From the NCBI GenBank assembly GCA_002364755.1, contig DEZI01000014.1, forward strand, positions 1 to 28,670: DNA of 28,670 nt. The letters run 5' to 3'. Made by a program: the position numbers and the translations under genes. Source of the DNA: Stenotrophomonas maltophilia. GTDB lineage: Bacteria; Pseudomonadota; Gammaproteobacteria; Xanthomonadales; Xanthomonadaceae. Every line of letters starts with the position of its first letter. The stretch's first letter is position 1. Below the pieces are notes generated by a model. The model searched no databases. It saw only the letters and a program-made list of their open reading frames with translations, and was not told the DNA's origin. Below, piece by piece: positions 6,691-14,931 of the stretch.

Positions 6691-9543
6691 TCAGAAAGCG
6701 GCGCTGTAACGCAGCGCCACCTGGCGCAGATCCCCACGCGGACCGAAGCGCTGGTCGTAGCCGAAGCCCAGCCGCGTGTTGCGGCTCAACCACGATTCCA
6801 CCGATACGCCGAACAGGCCACCGGAACGCGTCGGCTGCAGGCCGGCCATCGGTGCCCATGCGTCGACGCCGACGAAGCTGGCGTCCGCATCCAGGCCCTG
6901 GCTGGACAGCAGCTGCTGCCACTCGGCATAACCGCGCAGCGACCAGCCGCGCCACTCACGCTCGGCGCGCACACCGGCCAAGGCCTGGCTGCGGCTGCTG
7001 ATACCGCCCTGCGTGCGCAGGCCGAAGCCCAACCCGCCCTGTTCGCTGAAGCGATCGTTGTCGACCCGCGCGTAGTCGGCGCCCACGTAAGGGGTCAGCG
7101 CTGCCTGCGCCGAACCGAAGCGGTAACCGGTCTCCACGCTGGCCATGCTGAAGCTGCCGCCGTAGCGCGCATTGACGCCGTACTGGCCGGTTCCCAGCAG
7201 CAGCTGGCGATCGATCTGGCGGGTCAACTGGCCAGCGCCCACCTGACCCAGCGCGTAGGCACCACCGCTGCTCCAGCCCGCGTACAGCTGAGCCTGCGAC
7301 TGCCGGTCACGCCCGCGGTCGCCGCCCCAGCTGCTGTTGCTGTAGCTGCGCAGTTCGCCAAAGGCGAAGCCGAGCACGCCGTTGCCGCCCATCGCCACGT
7401 CCTGGCCCATCATCCAGCCGCGGCTGTCGGTGCCGCTGGCCGAGAAGCTGCCCTGGCCGGCATCGCCCAGAGCGTTCTGCCAGGCGCCGCCCAGCCGCGG
7501 AGCGGCCTGGACCTGGCCGAAGCGGGCCGACAATGCACGGCGGCCCAGGTCGATGCTGTCGAACGTGGCCGCAGCGGCCAGCGCATGCGCCTTGCCGGAC
7601 AGGCTGTCCAGACTGGCCTGCAGGGCCTGGTTGCCTTCCACCCGCTGCAGCGCGGCCGCGCCATCGGCGAAGGAGGCCGAACCGGCGCCGAGATCGAGGC
7701 GTTCGAACGCTGATTCCACCCGCAGCGCCGAGACCAGCGCGGCGTTGGAGGCGCGCGCCACGCTGGCGGCCTGGGTGACGTTGACGCGGTCAGTGACCAG
7801 CACCACGTTGTCGCTGCCGTAGGTCAACGAACTCTGCAGCAGGGTGCCCTGCGGCAGGCTGTTGCTGACCGCGTCGAAGCGGCCGGTGACGCCCTGGCCG
7901 GCATGCAGCACGGTCTGGGTGCGGCCATCGGCAGCCACGTAGCCGCTGACGATGCTGGCGACGTGCACGTCACCGCCCTGCAGGGTGGCCGTGCCGGTGA
8001 TCTCCAGTGGGTTGGAACCCAGCGAAATGCTCAGCCGCGCGCCGGCACGATGCAGGTAGTTGCCCTCGATGGTGGCGCTGGTATTGGCGTTGCGCAGGAT
8101 GATGGTGGCGCCGTTGTCGACATTGCCGCGGATCCGGCTGGTGCCGGTCATGAACTGCAGTGCGGCGCCCTCGGGCACGCCGGTCTGCGGCACCACGACC
8201 ACGTTGGAGGTGATCGACGCGCCATCGCGCAACGCCAGCGTGCCCTGTTCGATGCGGGTTTCGCCGGTGTAGGTATTGGTGCCCGACAGCCCCAGTGCGC
8301 CGACGCCCTGCTTGACCAGGCCACCGCTGCCGCTGATGTCGTTGCTCCAGACCGAATCCAGGCCGGTCTGCGAGACGTTGACCACGGCATTGCCCCAGTC
8401 GAACTTCGCCGGCCCGTTGATGGCCTTGGCGATGTTCAGCAGGCCATAGCCGAAGGTGCTGTCCACGCCGGGCGCGCCGAGGTCGGTGGCGGTGCCGAGC
8501 AGGGTCTGCCGCACCAGGTCGTTGCTGAAGTACGGGTATTTCTGCCAGACCAGGGCCGCCGCACCGGACACCAGCGGCGCGGCAAACGAGGTGCCGTAGT
8601 TCCACAGCAGGGTGGAGCCGGTCGGGTAATTCGGATTGACGAAGATCGCCGCACCGGGCGCCGCGAGGCAGTAGCTGGCCGCCACGCCGCAGGCATTCGC
8701 ATACCCTGCCAGCTTGCTGGGGTCGGTGGAGTCGACCGCGGTGACCGCCAGCCAGCCACGCTCCAGGTCGGCGGCCGGGCGCGAATTGTTCGGGCCGGCC
8801 TGGCTGGGCAGCGCCGCCATGTCCGACGGGTTGGCCTTGGATTCATTGCCGGTGGCGAACACCACCAGGCCGTTGTTGCCGATGATGAAGGGGCGGTACT
8901 CGGCCGCGATCGGGGCGGTGGCCGCAGCATTGGTCCAGTACAGTCCGCCCCATGAGTTGTTCATGATCTTCACGCCCTGGTTGATCAGGTCCTGGTGGAC
9001 CCCCGCCAGGCCAAGCGCGCCATCGACCTCGTTGCCGTCGCCCGACCCGTCGTCGGTGGGGCGCGTGTCGGAAATGATCCGTGCGGAGACGATCTGCGCG
9101 TTCGGCGCGATGCCTCCCGGCCACGACCCGAAGGCCTTGCCCGCCGCCAGTTCGGCCACCGCCGTACCGTGGCCGACCACGTCATCGTTGTTGAGGTTGT
9201 TGCTGCGCGGATCCACGTAGCTGTAGTTGGCCAGCACCCGCCCGGCCAGGGTGGGATGGTTGCGCTGCACGCCCGAATCGACGATGCCGATACGCACGCC
9301 GCTGCCATCCAGCCCCGCGCTGCGCGCTGCGTCGGCCTTGGTGATGGACAGGTGCGCGTTGATCGCCGGTTCGGCCGGCTGGGTGGGCGTGGTCGGAGGA
9401 GTCGGGGGAGGCGTCGTGGGCGGCGGCGTGGTCGGTGGGGGATCGATGCGCACGTTGCTGCCGCCGCCTCCGCCGCCACATGCCGTCAATGCAACCACCA
9501 GTGCCGATCCCAGGACCGACCGTGCCATCGTCTTGCGTTCCAT
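6691..9543 (-). CDS. S8 subtilisin-like autotransporter, predicted lipoprotein (NalP-like)
   Basis: This 950-residue protein has a short signal peptide ending in lipobox LTAC (Cys22), a Gly run, and a Pro/Thr linker (residues 33-58). A subtilisin domain follows with catalytic Asp89 (GIVDSGV), His125 (GHGTAVAE), oxyanion-hole Asn233 (ATGNES) and Ser319 (GTSFAAP). Near residue 410 is an autotransporter-associated beta repeat (LSGTNTYTGETRI), then a beta-helix-like passenger. The C-terminal part of about 270 residues is a 12-strand-type beta barrel ending in YSAAF, with the terminal Phe that outer-membrane barrels use. It should be an outer-membrane serine protease that may shed its passenger. 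The lipobox combined with an S8 autotransporter recalls Neisseria NalP. The ATG at 9541-9543 has a strong GGAAGGAA site. It is divergent from the thiolase gene. Confidence 0.93.
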   Translation of the reverse strand: MERKTMARSVLGSALVVALTACGGGGGGSNVRIDPPPTTPPPTTPPPTPPTTPTQPAEPAINAHLSITKADAARSAGLDGSGVRIGIVDSGVQRNHPTLAGRVLANYSYVDPRSNNLNNDDVVGHGTAVAELAAGKAFGSWPGGIAPNAQIVSARIISDTRPTDDGSGDGNEVDGALGLAGVHQDLINQGVKIMNNSWGGLYWTNAAATAPIAAEYRPFIIGNNGLVVFATGNESKANPSDMAALPSQAGPNNSRPAADLERGWLAVTAVDSTDPSKLAGYANACGVAASYCLAAPGAAIFVNPNYPTGSTLLWNYGTSFAAPLVSGAAALVWQKYPYFSNDLVRQTLLGTATDLGAPGVDSTFGYGLLNIAKAINGPAKFDWGNAVVNVSQTGLDSVWSNDISGSGGLVKQGVGALGLSGTNTYTGETRIEQGTLALRDGASITSNVVVVPQTGVPEGAALQFMTGTSRIRGNVDNGATIILRNANTSATIEGNYLHRAGARLSISLGSNPLEITGTATLQGGDVHVASIVSGYVAADGRTQTVLHAGQGVTGRFDAVSNSLPQGTLLQSSLTYGSDNVVLVTDRVNVTQAASVARASNAALVSALRVESAFERLDLGAGSASFADGAAALQRVEGNQALQASLDSLSGKAHALAAAATFDSIDLGRRALSARFGQVQAAPRLGGAWQNALGDAGQGSFSASGTDSRGWMMGQDVAMGGNGVLGFAFGELRSYSNSSWGGDRGRDRQSQAQLYAGWSSGGAYALGQVGAGQLTRQIDRQLLLGTGQYGVNARYGGSFSMASVETGYRFGSAQAALTPYVGADYARVDNDRFSEQGGLGFGLRTQGGISSRSQALAGVRAEREWRGWSLRGYAEWQQLLSSQGLDADASFVGVDAWAPMAGLQPTRSGGLFGVSVESWLSRNTRLGFGYDQRFGPRGDLRQVALRYSAAF

Positions 9544-9624
9544 CGATTCCTTCCCATGAACGTTGGCCTGCCAAGTTCCCTGCAGGCATCAAGGACTGCC
9601 CGGCGGCAGCCATCGCCGACCCTC

Positions 9625-9630
9625 TATACT
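9625..9630 (+). promoter_or_regulatory. Possible -10 element (TATACT) for the thiolase gene
   Basis: TATACT, matching the -10 consensus at five of six positions, lies 95 nt before the thiolase ATG in the 182-bp divergent gap. No good -35 box lies 16-18 nt upstream. No other feature is evident in the gap. Confidence 0.4.
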
Positions 9631-9725
9631 TGGGCCGACCCCCACGCAGTCTGCCGGGAAACAGCGCTGCATCCAACAGCCGCCGTCTCCTTTCCGAACA
9701 TTGCTCACGCATCAACGAGATTGCC

Positions 9726-10901
9726 ATGTCCAACATCGTCATCGCCGCCGCCAAGCGCACCGCCATCGGCTCCTTCCTCGGCCAGTTCAACGGCGTGCCC
9801 ACCCCGACCCTCGGCGCGGCCGCCATCGCCGCTGCCCTTGAACAGTCCGGGGTTCCGGCCAGCGACGTCTCCGAGGTCCTGATGGGCTGCGTGCTGCCGG
9901 CCAACCTCGGGCAGGCGCCGGCCCGCCAGGCCGCCATCGCCGCAGGCATCCCGCTGTCGGCCGGTGCCACCACGCTGAACAAGGTGTGCGGCTCGGGCAT
10001 GAAGACCATCATGCTCGGCCATGACCTGATCAAGGCCGGTTCGGCCACGGTCGTGGTCGCCGGCGGCATGGAATCGATGTCCAACGCCCCGCACATGCTG
10101 CCCAACTCGCGCACCGGCAACCGCTTCGGCAACTTCCAGGCGGTGGACCACATGGCCCACGATGGCCTGGTCAACGCCTACGACGGCAAGGCCATGGGCG
10201 AGTTCGCCGAATGCGCGGTGGACAAGTACCAGTTCACCCGCGAGGAGCAGGACGCCTACGCCATCGAATCGGTGCGCCGTGCCCAGGCCGCGCAGGCCAA
10301 TGGCGCATTCGCCGACGAGATCGTCGCGGTGAAGGTCGCCACCCGCAAGGGTGAAGTCGAGTTCGCCACCGACGAGCAACCTGGCCGTTCGGACATCGGC
10401 AAGATCCCGACCCTGCGCCCCGCATTCAAGAAGGACGGCAGCGTCACCGCCGCCAGCTCGTCCAGCATCTCCGACGGCGCCGCTGCGGTGGTCCTGCTGA
10501 CCGAGGAAGATGCCACTGCGCGCGGCATCACCCCGCTGGCCCGCATCGTCGGCCACGCCACCCATTCGCAGGAACCGGAGTGGTTCACCACCGCCCCGAT
10601 CGGCGCGATCCACAGCCTGCTGCAGAAGACCGGCTGGACCCTGGACCAGGTGGACCTGTTCGAGATCAACGAAGCCTTCGCCGTCGTCGCCATGGCGCCG
10701 ATGCGTGAACTGGGCATCCCGCATGCGAAGATCAACGTGAATGGCGGTGCCTGCGCACTGGGCCATCCGATCGGTGCGTCCGGTGCGCGTCTGGTGGTCA
10801 CCCTGGTCAACGCCTTGCGCACGCACGGCGGCAAGCGCGGCATTGCCACGCTGTGCATTGGTGGCGGCGAAGCGACGGCCATCGCCATCGAATTGATCTA
10901 A
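9726..10901 (+). CDS. Acetyl-CoA C-acyltransferase (thiolase, AtoB/PhaA type)
   Basis: This 391-residue protein has the length of biosynthetic-type thiolases. The nucleophile is Cys88 in NKVCGSGMK, the general-base His347 lies in GHPIGASGAR, and Cys377 lies in CIGGGEA. NEAFA is also present. It condenses two acetyl-CoA to acetoacetyl-CoA or, in the other direction, cleaves 3-oxoacyl-CoA; the sequence alone does not fix chain length or direction. No other beta-oxidation or polyhydroxybutyrate gene adjoins it, so the pathway is uncertain. The start ATG (MSNIVIAAAKRT) has GAG seven bases upstream. The gene stands alone on its strand, and a new promoter follows within 45 bp of its stop. Confidence 0.93.
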   Translation: MSNIVIAAAKRTAIGSFLGQFNGVPTPTLGAAAIAAALEQSGVPASDVSEVLMGCVLPANLGQAPARQAAIAAGIPLSAGATTLNKVCGSGMKTIMLGHDLIKAGSATVVVAGGMESMSNAPHMLPNSRTGNRFGNFQAVDHMAHDGLVNAYDGKAMGEFAECAVDKYQFTREEQDAYAIESVRRAQAAQANGAFADEIVAVKVATRKGEVEFATDEQPGRSDIGKIPTLRPAFKKDGSVTAASSSSISDGAAAVVLLTEEDATARGITPLARIVGHATHSQEPEWFTTAPIGAIHSLLQKTGWTLDQVDLFEINEAFAVVAMAPMRELGIPHAKINVNGGACALGHPIGASGARLVVTLVNALRTHGGKRGIATLCIGGGEATAIAIELI

Positions 10902-10943
10902 AAGGGATTAACGCTGATTTCGCAAAAATGAATGCGGGATCGC

Positions 10944-10971
10944 TTGACAGCCAAACGTGGCTTGTCATCAT
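10944..10971 (+). promoter_or_regulatory. Sigma70-type promoter with overlapping dyad, first Ala-rich lipoprotein
   Basis: A consensus -35 TTGACA at 10944-10949 is followed after 16 nt by CATCAT at 10966-10971 (four of six -10 positions). The spacer forms a near-perfect dyad, TGACAGCCA then TGGCTTGTCA, overlapping both boxes, so it may also be an operator. The start codon is 52 nt downstream of the -10 box and has GAGGA eight to nine bases before it. Confidence 0.6.
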
Positions 10972-11023
10972 GTTGTCGGCGCGCAGTTGCGCGTTGCCTA
11001 ATTCAACGACGAGGATTCACACA

Positions 11024-11365
11024 ATGAGCATCAACAAGCTGCTGGTCGCTATGTCCCTGGCCCTGGCCCTGGCCGCCTGCTCGAAGCAGGAAGCTGCCCA
11101 GGACGCCGCTGCTTCGGCCAACGAAGCCGCCACCGAAGCCCAGGCTGCTGCCGACCAGGCCGCCGCTGCTGGCACCCAGACCGCCGACGCTGCCCAGCAG
11201 GCCGCTGACACCGCCGCCACCGCTGCCGACGCTGCGACCGACGCTGCTGCCCAGACCGGCGCTGCTGCTACCGACGCTGCTGCTGAGCAGGCCAAGGACG
11301 CTGCCAAGGCTGCCGAAGGCACCGCCGAGCAGGCCAAGGACGCTGCTGAAGAAGCCAAGAAGTAA
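11024..11365 (+). CDS. Alanine-rich small lipoprotein 1
   Basis: This 113-residue protein has a signal peptide with lipobox LAAC (Cys20, in LALALAACSKQE), so it should be lipidated at the cell envelope. The mature part is almost entirely Ala, Asp, Glu, Gln, Thr and Lys in repeats of the form A-x-D-A-A, predicted to be one long amphipathic helix or coiled coil, a composition also seen in LEA-like proteins. No enzyme motif is present. Ala codons are mostly GCT with some GCC, unlike the next gene. A consensus-like promoter precedes it and a strong terminator follows, so it is a single-gene unit and probably well expressed. The function is unknown; a structural envelope or stress role is inference. 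Confidence 0.82.
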   Translation: MSINKLLVAMSLALALAACSKQEAAQDAAASANEAATEAQAAADQAAAAGTQTADAAQQAADTAATAADAATDAAAQTGAAATDAAAEQAKDAAKAAEGTAEQAKDAAEEAKK

Positions 11366-11391
11366 TAACTTCTTTCTTCACGCTGTTCTGG

Positions 11392-11420
11392 AAAAGCCGC
11401 TGGTTCGCCAGCGGCTTTTT
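11392..11420 (+). terminator. Rho-independent terminator after lipoprotein 1
   Basis: Stem AAAAGCCGCTGG and CCAGCGGCTTTTT around a TTCG tetraloop, ending in a T-run, lies 27 nt after the stop of the first lipoprotein gene. This is a textbook intrinsic terminator. Confidence 0.92.
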
Positions 11421-11514
11421 CTTTGCCTGAAGGTTTGCCGCGGCACCACCACCGGGCCTTCACGACGGCATGAATAGGCTGGCGTCCCCATCCATTCCAG
11501 CACTGGAGACCGCC

Positions 11515-11925
11515 ATGAAGATCCGTCCGCTGACCCCCACCCTGCTGGCCGCCTCCCTGCTGCTGGTCCTGGCCGCCTGCAAGGGTCCGGAAGCCGAACA
11601 GGCCAAGCAGGACGCTGCACAGGCCGCTGACAGCGCTGGCGCCGCCGCCCGCGAAGCCGTGGACAAGGCCGCCGCCGCCACCCGCGAAGCCGCCGACAGG
11701 ACCGCCGAAGCCTCCGAGCACGCCGCCGCCGACACCCAGCAGGCGCTGGACAATGCCGCCGACGCGACCGCCAACGCCGCCGACCAGGCCAAGGCCGCCG
11801 CCACCGATGCCGCCGCCCACGCCAGCGACGCCACCGCGACCGCCGCGCAGAAGGTCGCCGACAAGGCCCGCGACGTCGCCGCCGACGCCAAGGCCAACGC
11901 CGCGAAGGAAGAAGCCAAGCACTGA
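11515..11925 (+). CDS. Alanine-rich small lipoprotein 2
   Basis: This 136-residue protein resembles its upstream neighbour in design. It has a signal peptide, lipobox LAAC (Cys20, in LLLVLAACKGPE) and a mature part made of Ala-rich repeats with regularly placed Asp, Glu, Lys, Arg and Gln. A single long helix or coiled coil is likely; no catalytic motif is seen. Ala codons are almost all GCC, whereas the upstream gene favours GCT, so the two are old paralogues, convergent repeats, or genes under different expression pressure. The ATG at 11515 has GGAG six bases upstream. The first gene's terminator separates it from this one, and it has its own REP pair and terminator behind it. Function unknown. 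Confidence 0.8.
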   Translation: MKIRPLTPTLLAASLLLVLAACKGPEAEQAKQDAAQAADSAGAAAREAVDKAAAATREAADRTAEASEHAAADTQQALDNAADATANAADQAKAAATDAAAHASDATATAAQKVADKARDVAADAKANAAKEEAKH

Positions 11926-11939
11926 TCCACCGCTGCGCT

Positions 11940-11990
11940 CGCCGGGCATGGCCCGGCGCTACCCGCAGCCGAGCATGGGCTCGGCTCTAC
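11940..11990 (-). repeat. Two tandem GTAG-type REP hairpins
   Basis: Hairpin one is CGCCGGGC-ATG-GCCCGGCG (11940-11958), followed by CTAC. Hairpin two is AGCCGAGC-ATGG-GCTCGGCT (11967-11986), followed by CTAC. On the minus strand each is therefore headed by GTAG, the signature of the Stenotrophomonas REP family. The two stems differ in sequence but keep pairing. They lie between the stop of lipoprotein 2 and its terminator. Confidence 0.82.
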
Positions 11991-11993
11991 AGG

Positions 11994-12020
11994 AAAAGCC
12001 GCGGCATTGCCGCGGCTTTT
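11994..12020 (+). terminator. Rho-independent terminator after lipoprotein 2
   Basis: Stem AAAAGCCGCGGC, loop ATT, then GCCGCGGCTTTT, with pyrimidine-rich sequence following. It stands 68 nt after the gene because the REP pair intervenes. Confidence 0.85.
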
Positions 12021-12071
12021 CTGCTTCTGCTCTTCCGTTGATTCCGTGGTGGACGCGCCCGGAATGTGTCA

Positions 12072-12127
12072 GCTGCCGGGGCGTGTGGGTTCACGGCGTG
12101 TCCCGCGAACCCACACGCCCCGGCAGC
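12072..12127. repeat. Long perfect inverted repeat, probable shortened copy (B) of the structured repeat
   Basis: Arms of 21 bp (12072-12092 and 12107-12127) pair perfectly around a 14-nt loop. The stretch ACGGCGTGTCCCGCGAACCC closely matches the reverse complement of copy C at the arm-core junction (ACGGCGTGTCCTGCCAACCC). It would thus be a copy that has lost the inner hairpins and the CGTCAAAAGCC block. It lies in the 253-bp gap between lipoprotein 2 and aidB; nothing else is recognisable in that gap beyond the REPs and the terminator. Confidence 0.6.
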
Positions 12128-12178
12128 CCCCACGAACCCCGCCGCACGACCACCACGAGGGGCTCCGCCGTTGGCCGC

Positions 12179-13819
12179 CTACTGCGGCAGCGCCCGCGCC
12201 ATCATCGCCCCCACATCCACCCCCGCCGGCAGCGTCCCGAACACCAACCCATGCTCGCCCTGCAGCCGGCTGCGCACGAACACCCCGGCCATCGGGCTGC
12301 GCGCCCGCAGCAGCAGCGCTGCCTGCAGCAGCAGCACCGTGCGCTCGCAGAACAACCGCGCCTGCGATTCATCCGGCGCCGGTGCCGACGCCCAGCGCCG
12401 CAGTGCCGCCGCGTAACCGGTGTTCCGATCGGCCACCGCTTCCAGCTCCGCACGCAGCGCCTGCATCGCCTCCGGCTCGCGCCCCAGCGCGCGCAGCACG
12501 TCCAGGCACTGCACGTTGCCGCTGCCTTCCCAGATCGAGTTCAACGGCGCCTGCCGGTACAGCCGCGGCAGCATCGACTCCTCCACGTAGCCGGCACCGC
12601 CCAGGCATTCCTGCGCCTCGTTGACGAACGCGGCCGCGCGCTTGCACACCCAGTACTTGCCCAGCGCCGTGCCCAGCCGCGCCAGCGCGGCCTCCTGCGG
12701 GTCGCTGCCGGCGCAGTCGACCGCGCGCGCGATGCGCATGGCCAGCACCGTCGCCGCTTCCGATTCCAGCGCCAGGTCTGCCAGCACGTTGGCCATCAAC
12801 GCGTGCTCCACCAGCGGCTTGCCGAACGTGCGGCGGTGGCGCGCGTGGTGCAGCGCCTGCGCCAGGGCCATGCGCATTTCCGCGGCCGCACCGAGCATGC
12901 AGTCCAGGCGCGTCATCATCACCATGCCGATGATGGTGGCCACGCCCCTGCCCTCCTCGCCCACGCGCCACGCCTGCGCGCCGCAGAATTCCACTTCGCT
13001 GGACGCGTTGGACCAGTCGCCGAGCTTGTCCTTCAGGCGCATCAGGTGGAAGGCATTGCGATCGCCATCGGCCAGCCGCCGCGGCATCAGAAGGCAGGTC
13101 AGCCCACCCGGCGCCTGCGCCAGCACCAGGAAGCCATCGGACATCGGTGCCGAGAAGAACCACTTGTGCCCGACCAGGCGGTAGCGTTCGCCATCGACGG
13201 GCTCGGCCCGCGTGCTGTTGGCGCGCACGTCCGAACCGCCCTGCTTTTCGGTCATACCCATGCCCAAGGTGATGCCTGCCTTGTCGGCCACCGGCACGTC
13301 GCGGGCGTCGTACACCGGGGAGGCCGCCTTGCGCGCCCACTCGGCCAGGTGCGGCTGCGCCTGCAGCACCGCCACCGCGGCATGGGTCATGGTCAGCGGG
13401 CAGCTGGTGCCGGCTTCCGCCTGGTGGTGCAGGTAGCTCAATGCCGCCCGCGCGACATGCGCGCCAGGCTGTGGCTCATGCCACGACAGCCCCGACACGC
13501 CATGCTGTTTGGCCGCGTGCATCAACTGGTGGTACGCCGGGTGGAAGTCCACGGTATCGATGCGATGGCCCTGCGCATCGTGCGTGCGCAGCCGTGGCCG
13601 ATCACGGTTCGCATCGAAGCCCAGCTGGTAAAGCTGGTTGCCGGCCAGCCCGCCGTATATCGCCAGTCGCGGCGCGAGCGCGGCCCCGCCCTCGCGCTGC
13701 ACCGCCTCCATCAGCGCCACGTCGTCGGTCCACAGCTGGCGGCCCGCAAACGGCGGCGGCTGGTTCAGCACCATGTGGGTTTCAAAGGGGGCGCTGCTGC
13801 TGAAGCTCGGTCCGTTCAT
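12179..13819 (-). CDS. aidB: AidB-type acyl-CoA dehydrogenase homologue (alkylation response)
   Basis: This 546-residue protein matches E. coli AidB in length (541) and in many signature segments: VLNQPPPF near the N terminus, GMGMTEKQGGSDVRAN, YRLVGHKWFFSAPMSD, RLKDKLG, NASSEVEF, and LPRLYRQAPLNSIWEGSGN. The last two are the flavin-binding region of the AidB branch of the acyl-CoA dehydrogenase family. AidB binds FAD and DNA and is induced by alkylating agents; its exact reaction is not settled. I chose the ATG at 13817-13819 because AGGA lies eight bases before it; the ATG at 13826-13828 has AGG abutting it, too close. It diverges from the ligase-associated repair operon with 113 bp between the starts, which suggests shared control. 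Confidence 0.92.
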   Translation of the reverse strand: MNGPSFSSSAPFETHMVLNQPPPFAGRQLWTDDVALMEAVQREGGAALAPRLAIYGGLAGNQLYQLGFDANRDRPRLRTHDAQGHRIDTVDFHPAYHQLMHAAKQHGVSGLSWHEPQPGAHVARAALSYLHHQAEAGTSCPLTMTHAAVAVLQAQPHLAEWARKAASPVYDARDVPVADKAGITLGMGMTEKQGGSDVRANSTRAEPVDGERYRLVGHKWFFSAPMSDGFLVLAQAPGGLTCLLMPRRLADGDRNAFHLMRLKDKLGDWSNASSEVEFCGAQAWRVGEEGRGVATIIGMVMMTRLDCMLGAAAEMRMALAQALHHARHRRTFGKPLVEHALMANVLADLALESEAATVLAMRIARAVDCAGSDPQEAALARLGTALGKYWVCKRAAAFVNEAQECLGGAGYVEESMLPRLYRQAPLNSIWEGSGNVQCLDVLRALGREPEAMQALRAELEAVADRNTGYAAALRRWASAPAPDESQARLFCERTVLLLQAALLLRARSPMAGVFVRSRLQGEHGLVFGTLPAGVDVGAMMARALPQ

Positions 13820-13932
13820 CGGTTCCATCCTGCCGGCGAGAAGGCTGCGCGCCGATTGTGCAGCATCGTCCGGCAACCCCGCGTTCAGGCCGGTTCTCGC
13901 CCCGTGCACGAGCACCGCGCGACAGTGCAGGC
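13820..13932. promoter_or_regulatory. Divergent aidB / repair-operon control region
   Basis: This 113-bp gap must contain promoters for aidB (minus) and the exonuclease-ligase operon (plus). I see no LexA-type box or consensus promoter. GGCGAGAA at 13835-13842 and TTCTCGCC at 13894-13901 are perfect inverted copies 51 bp apart and could be paired operators. This is a weak observation. Confidence 0.35.
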
Positions 13933-14931
13933 ATGGCAGTCAATGACGATCTGGTGGTACTCCGCCCTGAAGGGCTATATTGCCCCGCGGGCGATTTCCA
14001 CATCGACCCGTGGCGGCCGGTGCCGCGCGCGGTCATCACCCACGGCCATGGCGACCACGCCCGGCCCGGCATGGGCGAATACCACTGCAGCCCCGGCAGT
14101 GCGCCGATCCTGCGCTGGCGGCTGGGCGACGTACCGCTGCAGGTCCATGCCGAAGGCCTGGCCTTCACCCTGGGCCAGGTGCAGGTGTCGCTGCATCCGG
14201 CCGGCCACGTGCTGGGCTCCTCGCAGGTGCGCATCGACGATGGCCGCCAGGTCTGGGTCGCCTCGGGCGACTACAAGCGCCAGCCCGATCCCACCTGCGC
14301 GCCGTTCGAAGTGGTGCCCTGCGATACCTTCATCACCGAAGCGACGTTCGCCTTGCCGATCTACCGCTGGCCCGATACCGCCGCGGTGGCCGCCGAGATC
14401 GTGGCGTGGCGCAGGGAATGCGAGCAGCGCGGTGAAGCGGCGGTGCTGCTCTGCTATTCGCTGGGCAAGGCGCAACGCGTGCTCGGCGAACTGCTGCCGC
14501 TGGATGACACGCCCGCGTGGCTGCACGGTGCGGTGGCCAACGGCGTGGCGGTGTACCGCGAGGCGGGCATTCCGATGCTGGAAACGCTGACCGTGGCCGA
14601 ACAGGGGCGCCAGCCGGAGGCGGCCGGCAAGCTGATCATCGCCCCGCCGTCGGCCGCAGGCACTCCTTGGTTGCGCCGTTTCGGCCGCCACCAGCTCGGT
14701 TTCGCCTCAGGCTGGATGCAGCTGCGCGGCAACCGCCGCCGGCGCAACGTCGATCGCGGCTTCGTGGTATCCGACCATGCCGACTGGCCTGCCCTGCTGC
14801 AGACCATCGAACAGACCGGGGCAACGCGGGTGATCGCCACCCACGGCAATACCGATGCGCTGATTCCGTTCCTGCGCGAACGCGGGGTGGCCGCCGAAGC
14901 CTTCCGCACCGATTTCGGGAGCGAGGAATGA
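13933..14931 (+). CDS. Ligase-associated DNA exonuclease (MBL fold)
   Basis: This 332-residue protein has the metallo-beta-lactamase metal motif HGHGDH at residues 37-42, then HPAGHVLGSSQV and SGDYKRQPDP, and ends in a beta-CASP-like region with SDHADW and ATHGNTD. This is the layout of the exonuclease that accompanies ATP-dependent ligases in bacterial repair operons, as described for Pseudomonas putida EXO. It is related to CPSF-73/SNM1 nucleases and probably trims DNA ends before sealing. The start ATG at 13933 (MAVNDDLVVLRPEG) precedes all family sequence; the ribosome site is weak. Its stop overlaps the start of the ligase gene (ATGA), pointing to translational coupling. Confidence 0.93.
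   Translation: MAVNDDLVVLRPEGLYCPAGDFHIDPWRPVPRAVITHGHGDHARPGMGEYHCSPGSAPILRWRLGDVPLQVHAEGLAFTLGQVQVSLHPAGHVLGSSQVRIDDGRQVWVASGDYKRQPDPTCAPFEVVPCDTFITEATFALPIYRWPDTAAVAAEIVAWRRECEQRGEAAVLLCYSLGKAQRVLGELLPLDDTPAWLHGAVANGVAVYREAGIPMLETLTVAEQGRQPEAAGKLIIAPPSAAGTPWLRRFGRHQLGFASGWMQLRGNRRRRNVDRGFVVSDHADWPALLQTIEQTGATRVIATHGNTDALIPFLRERGVAAEAFRTDFGSEE

Noticed and set aside
5535..6737. Minus-strand ORF of 400 codons opposite leucine dehydrogenase
   Set aside because: Antisense shadow covering a strongly conserved enzyme gene.
7903..8955. Plus-strand ORF of 350 codons opposite the autotransporter gene
   Set aside because: Antisense shadow of the passenger and protease domains, no domain seen.
13820..13932. 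LexA box controlling the repair operon
   Set aside because: No TTAGTA-type or CTG-N10-CAG palindrome of suitable quality is present in the divergent region.
11753..14590. Long plus-strand ORF of 945 codons
   Set aside because: It runs through lipoprotein 2, REPs, a terminator and antisense to aidB; its composition (Arg/Pro/His-rich) is that of a frame shadow in GC-rich DNA.
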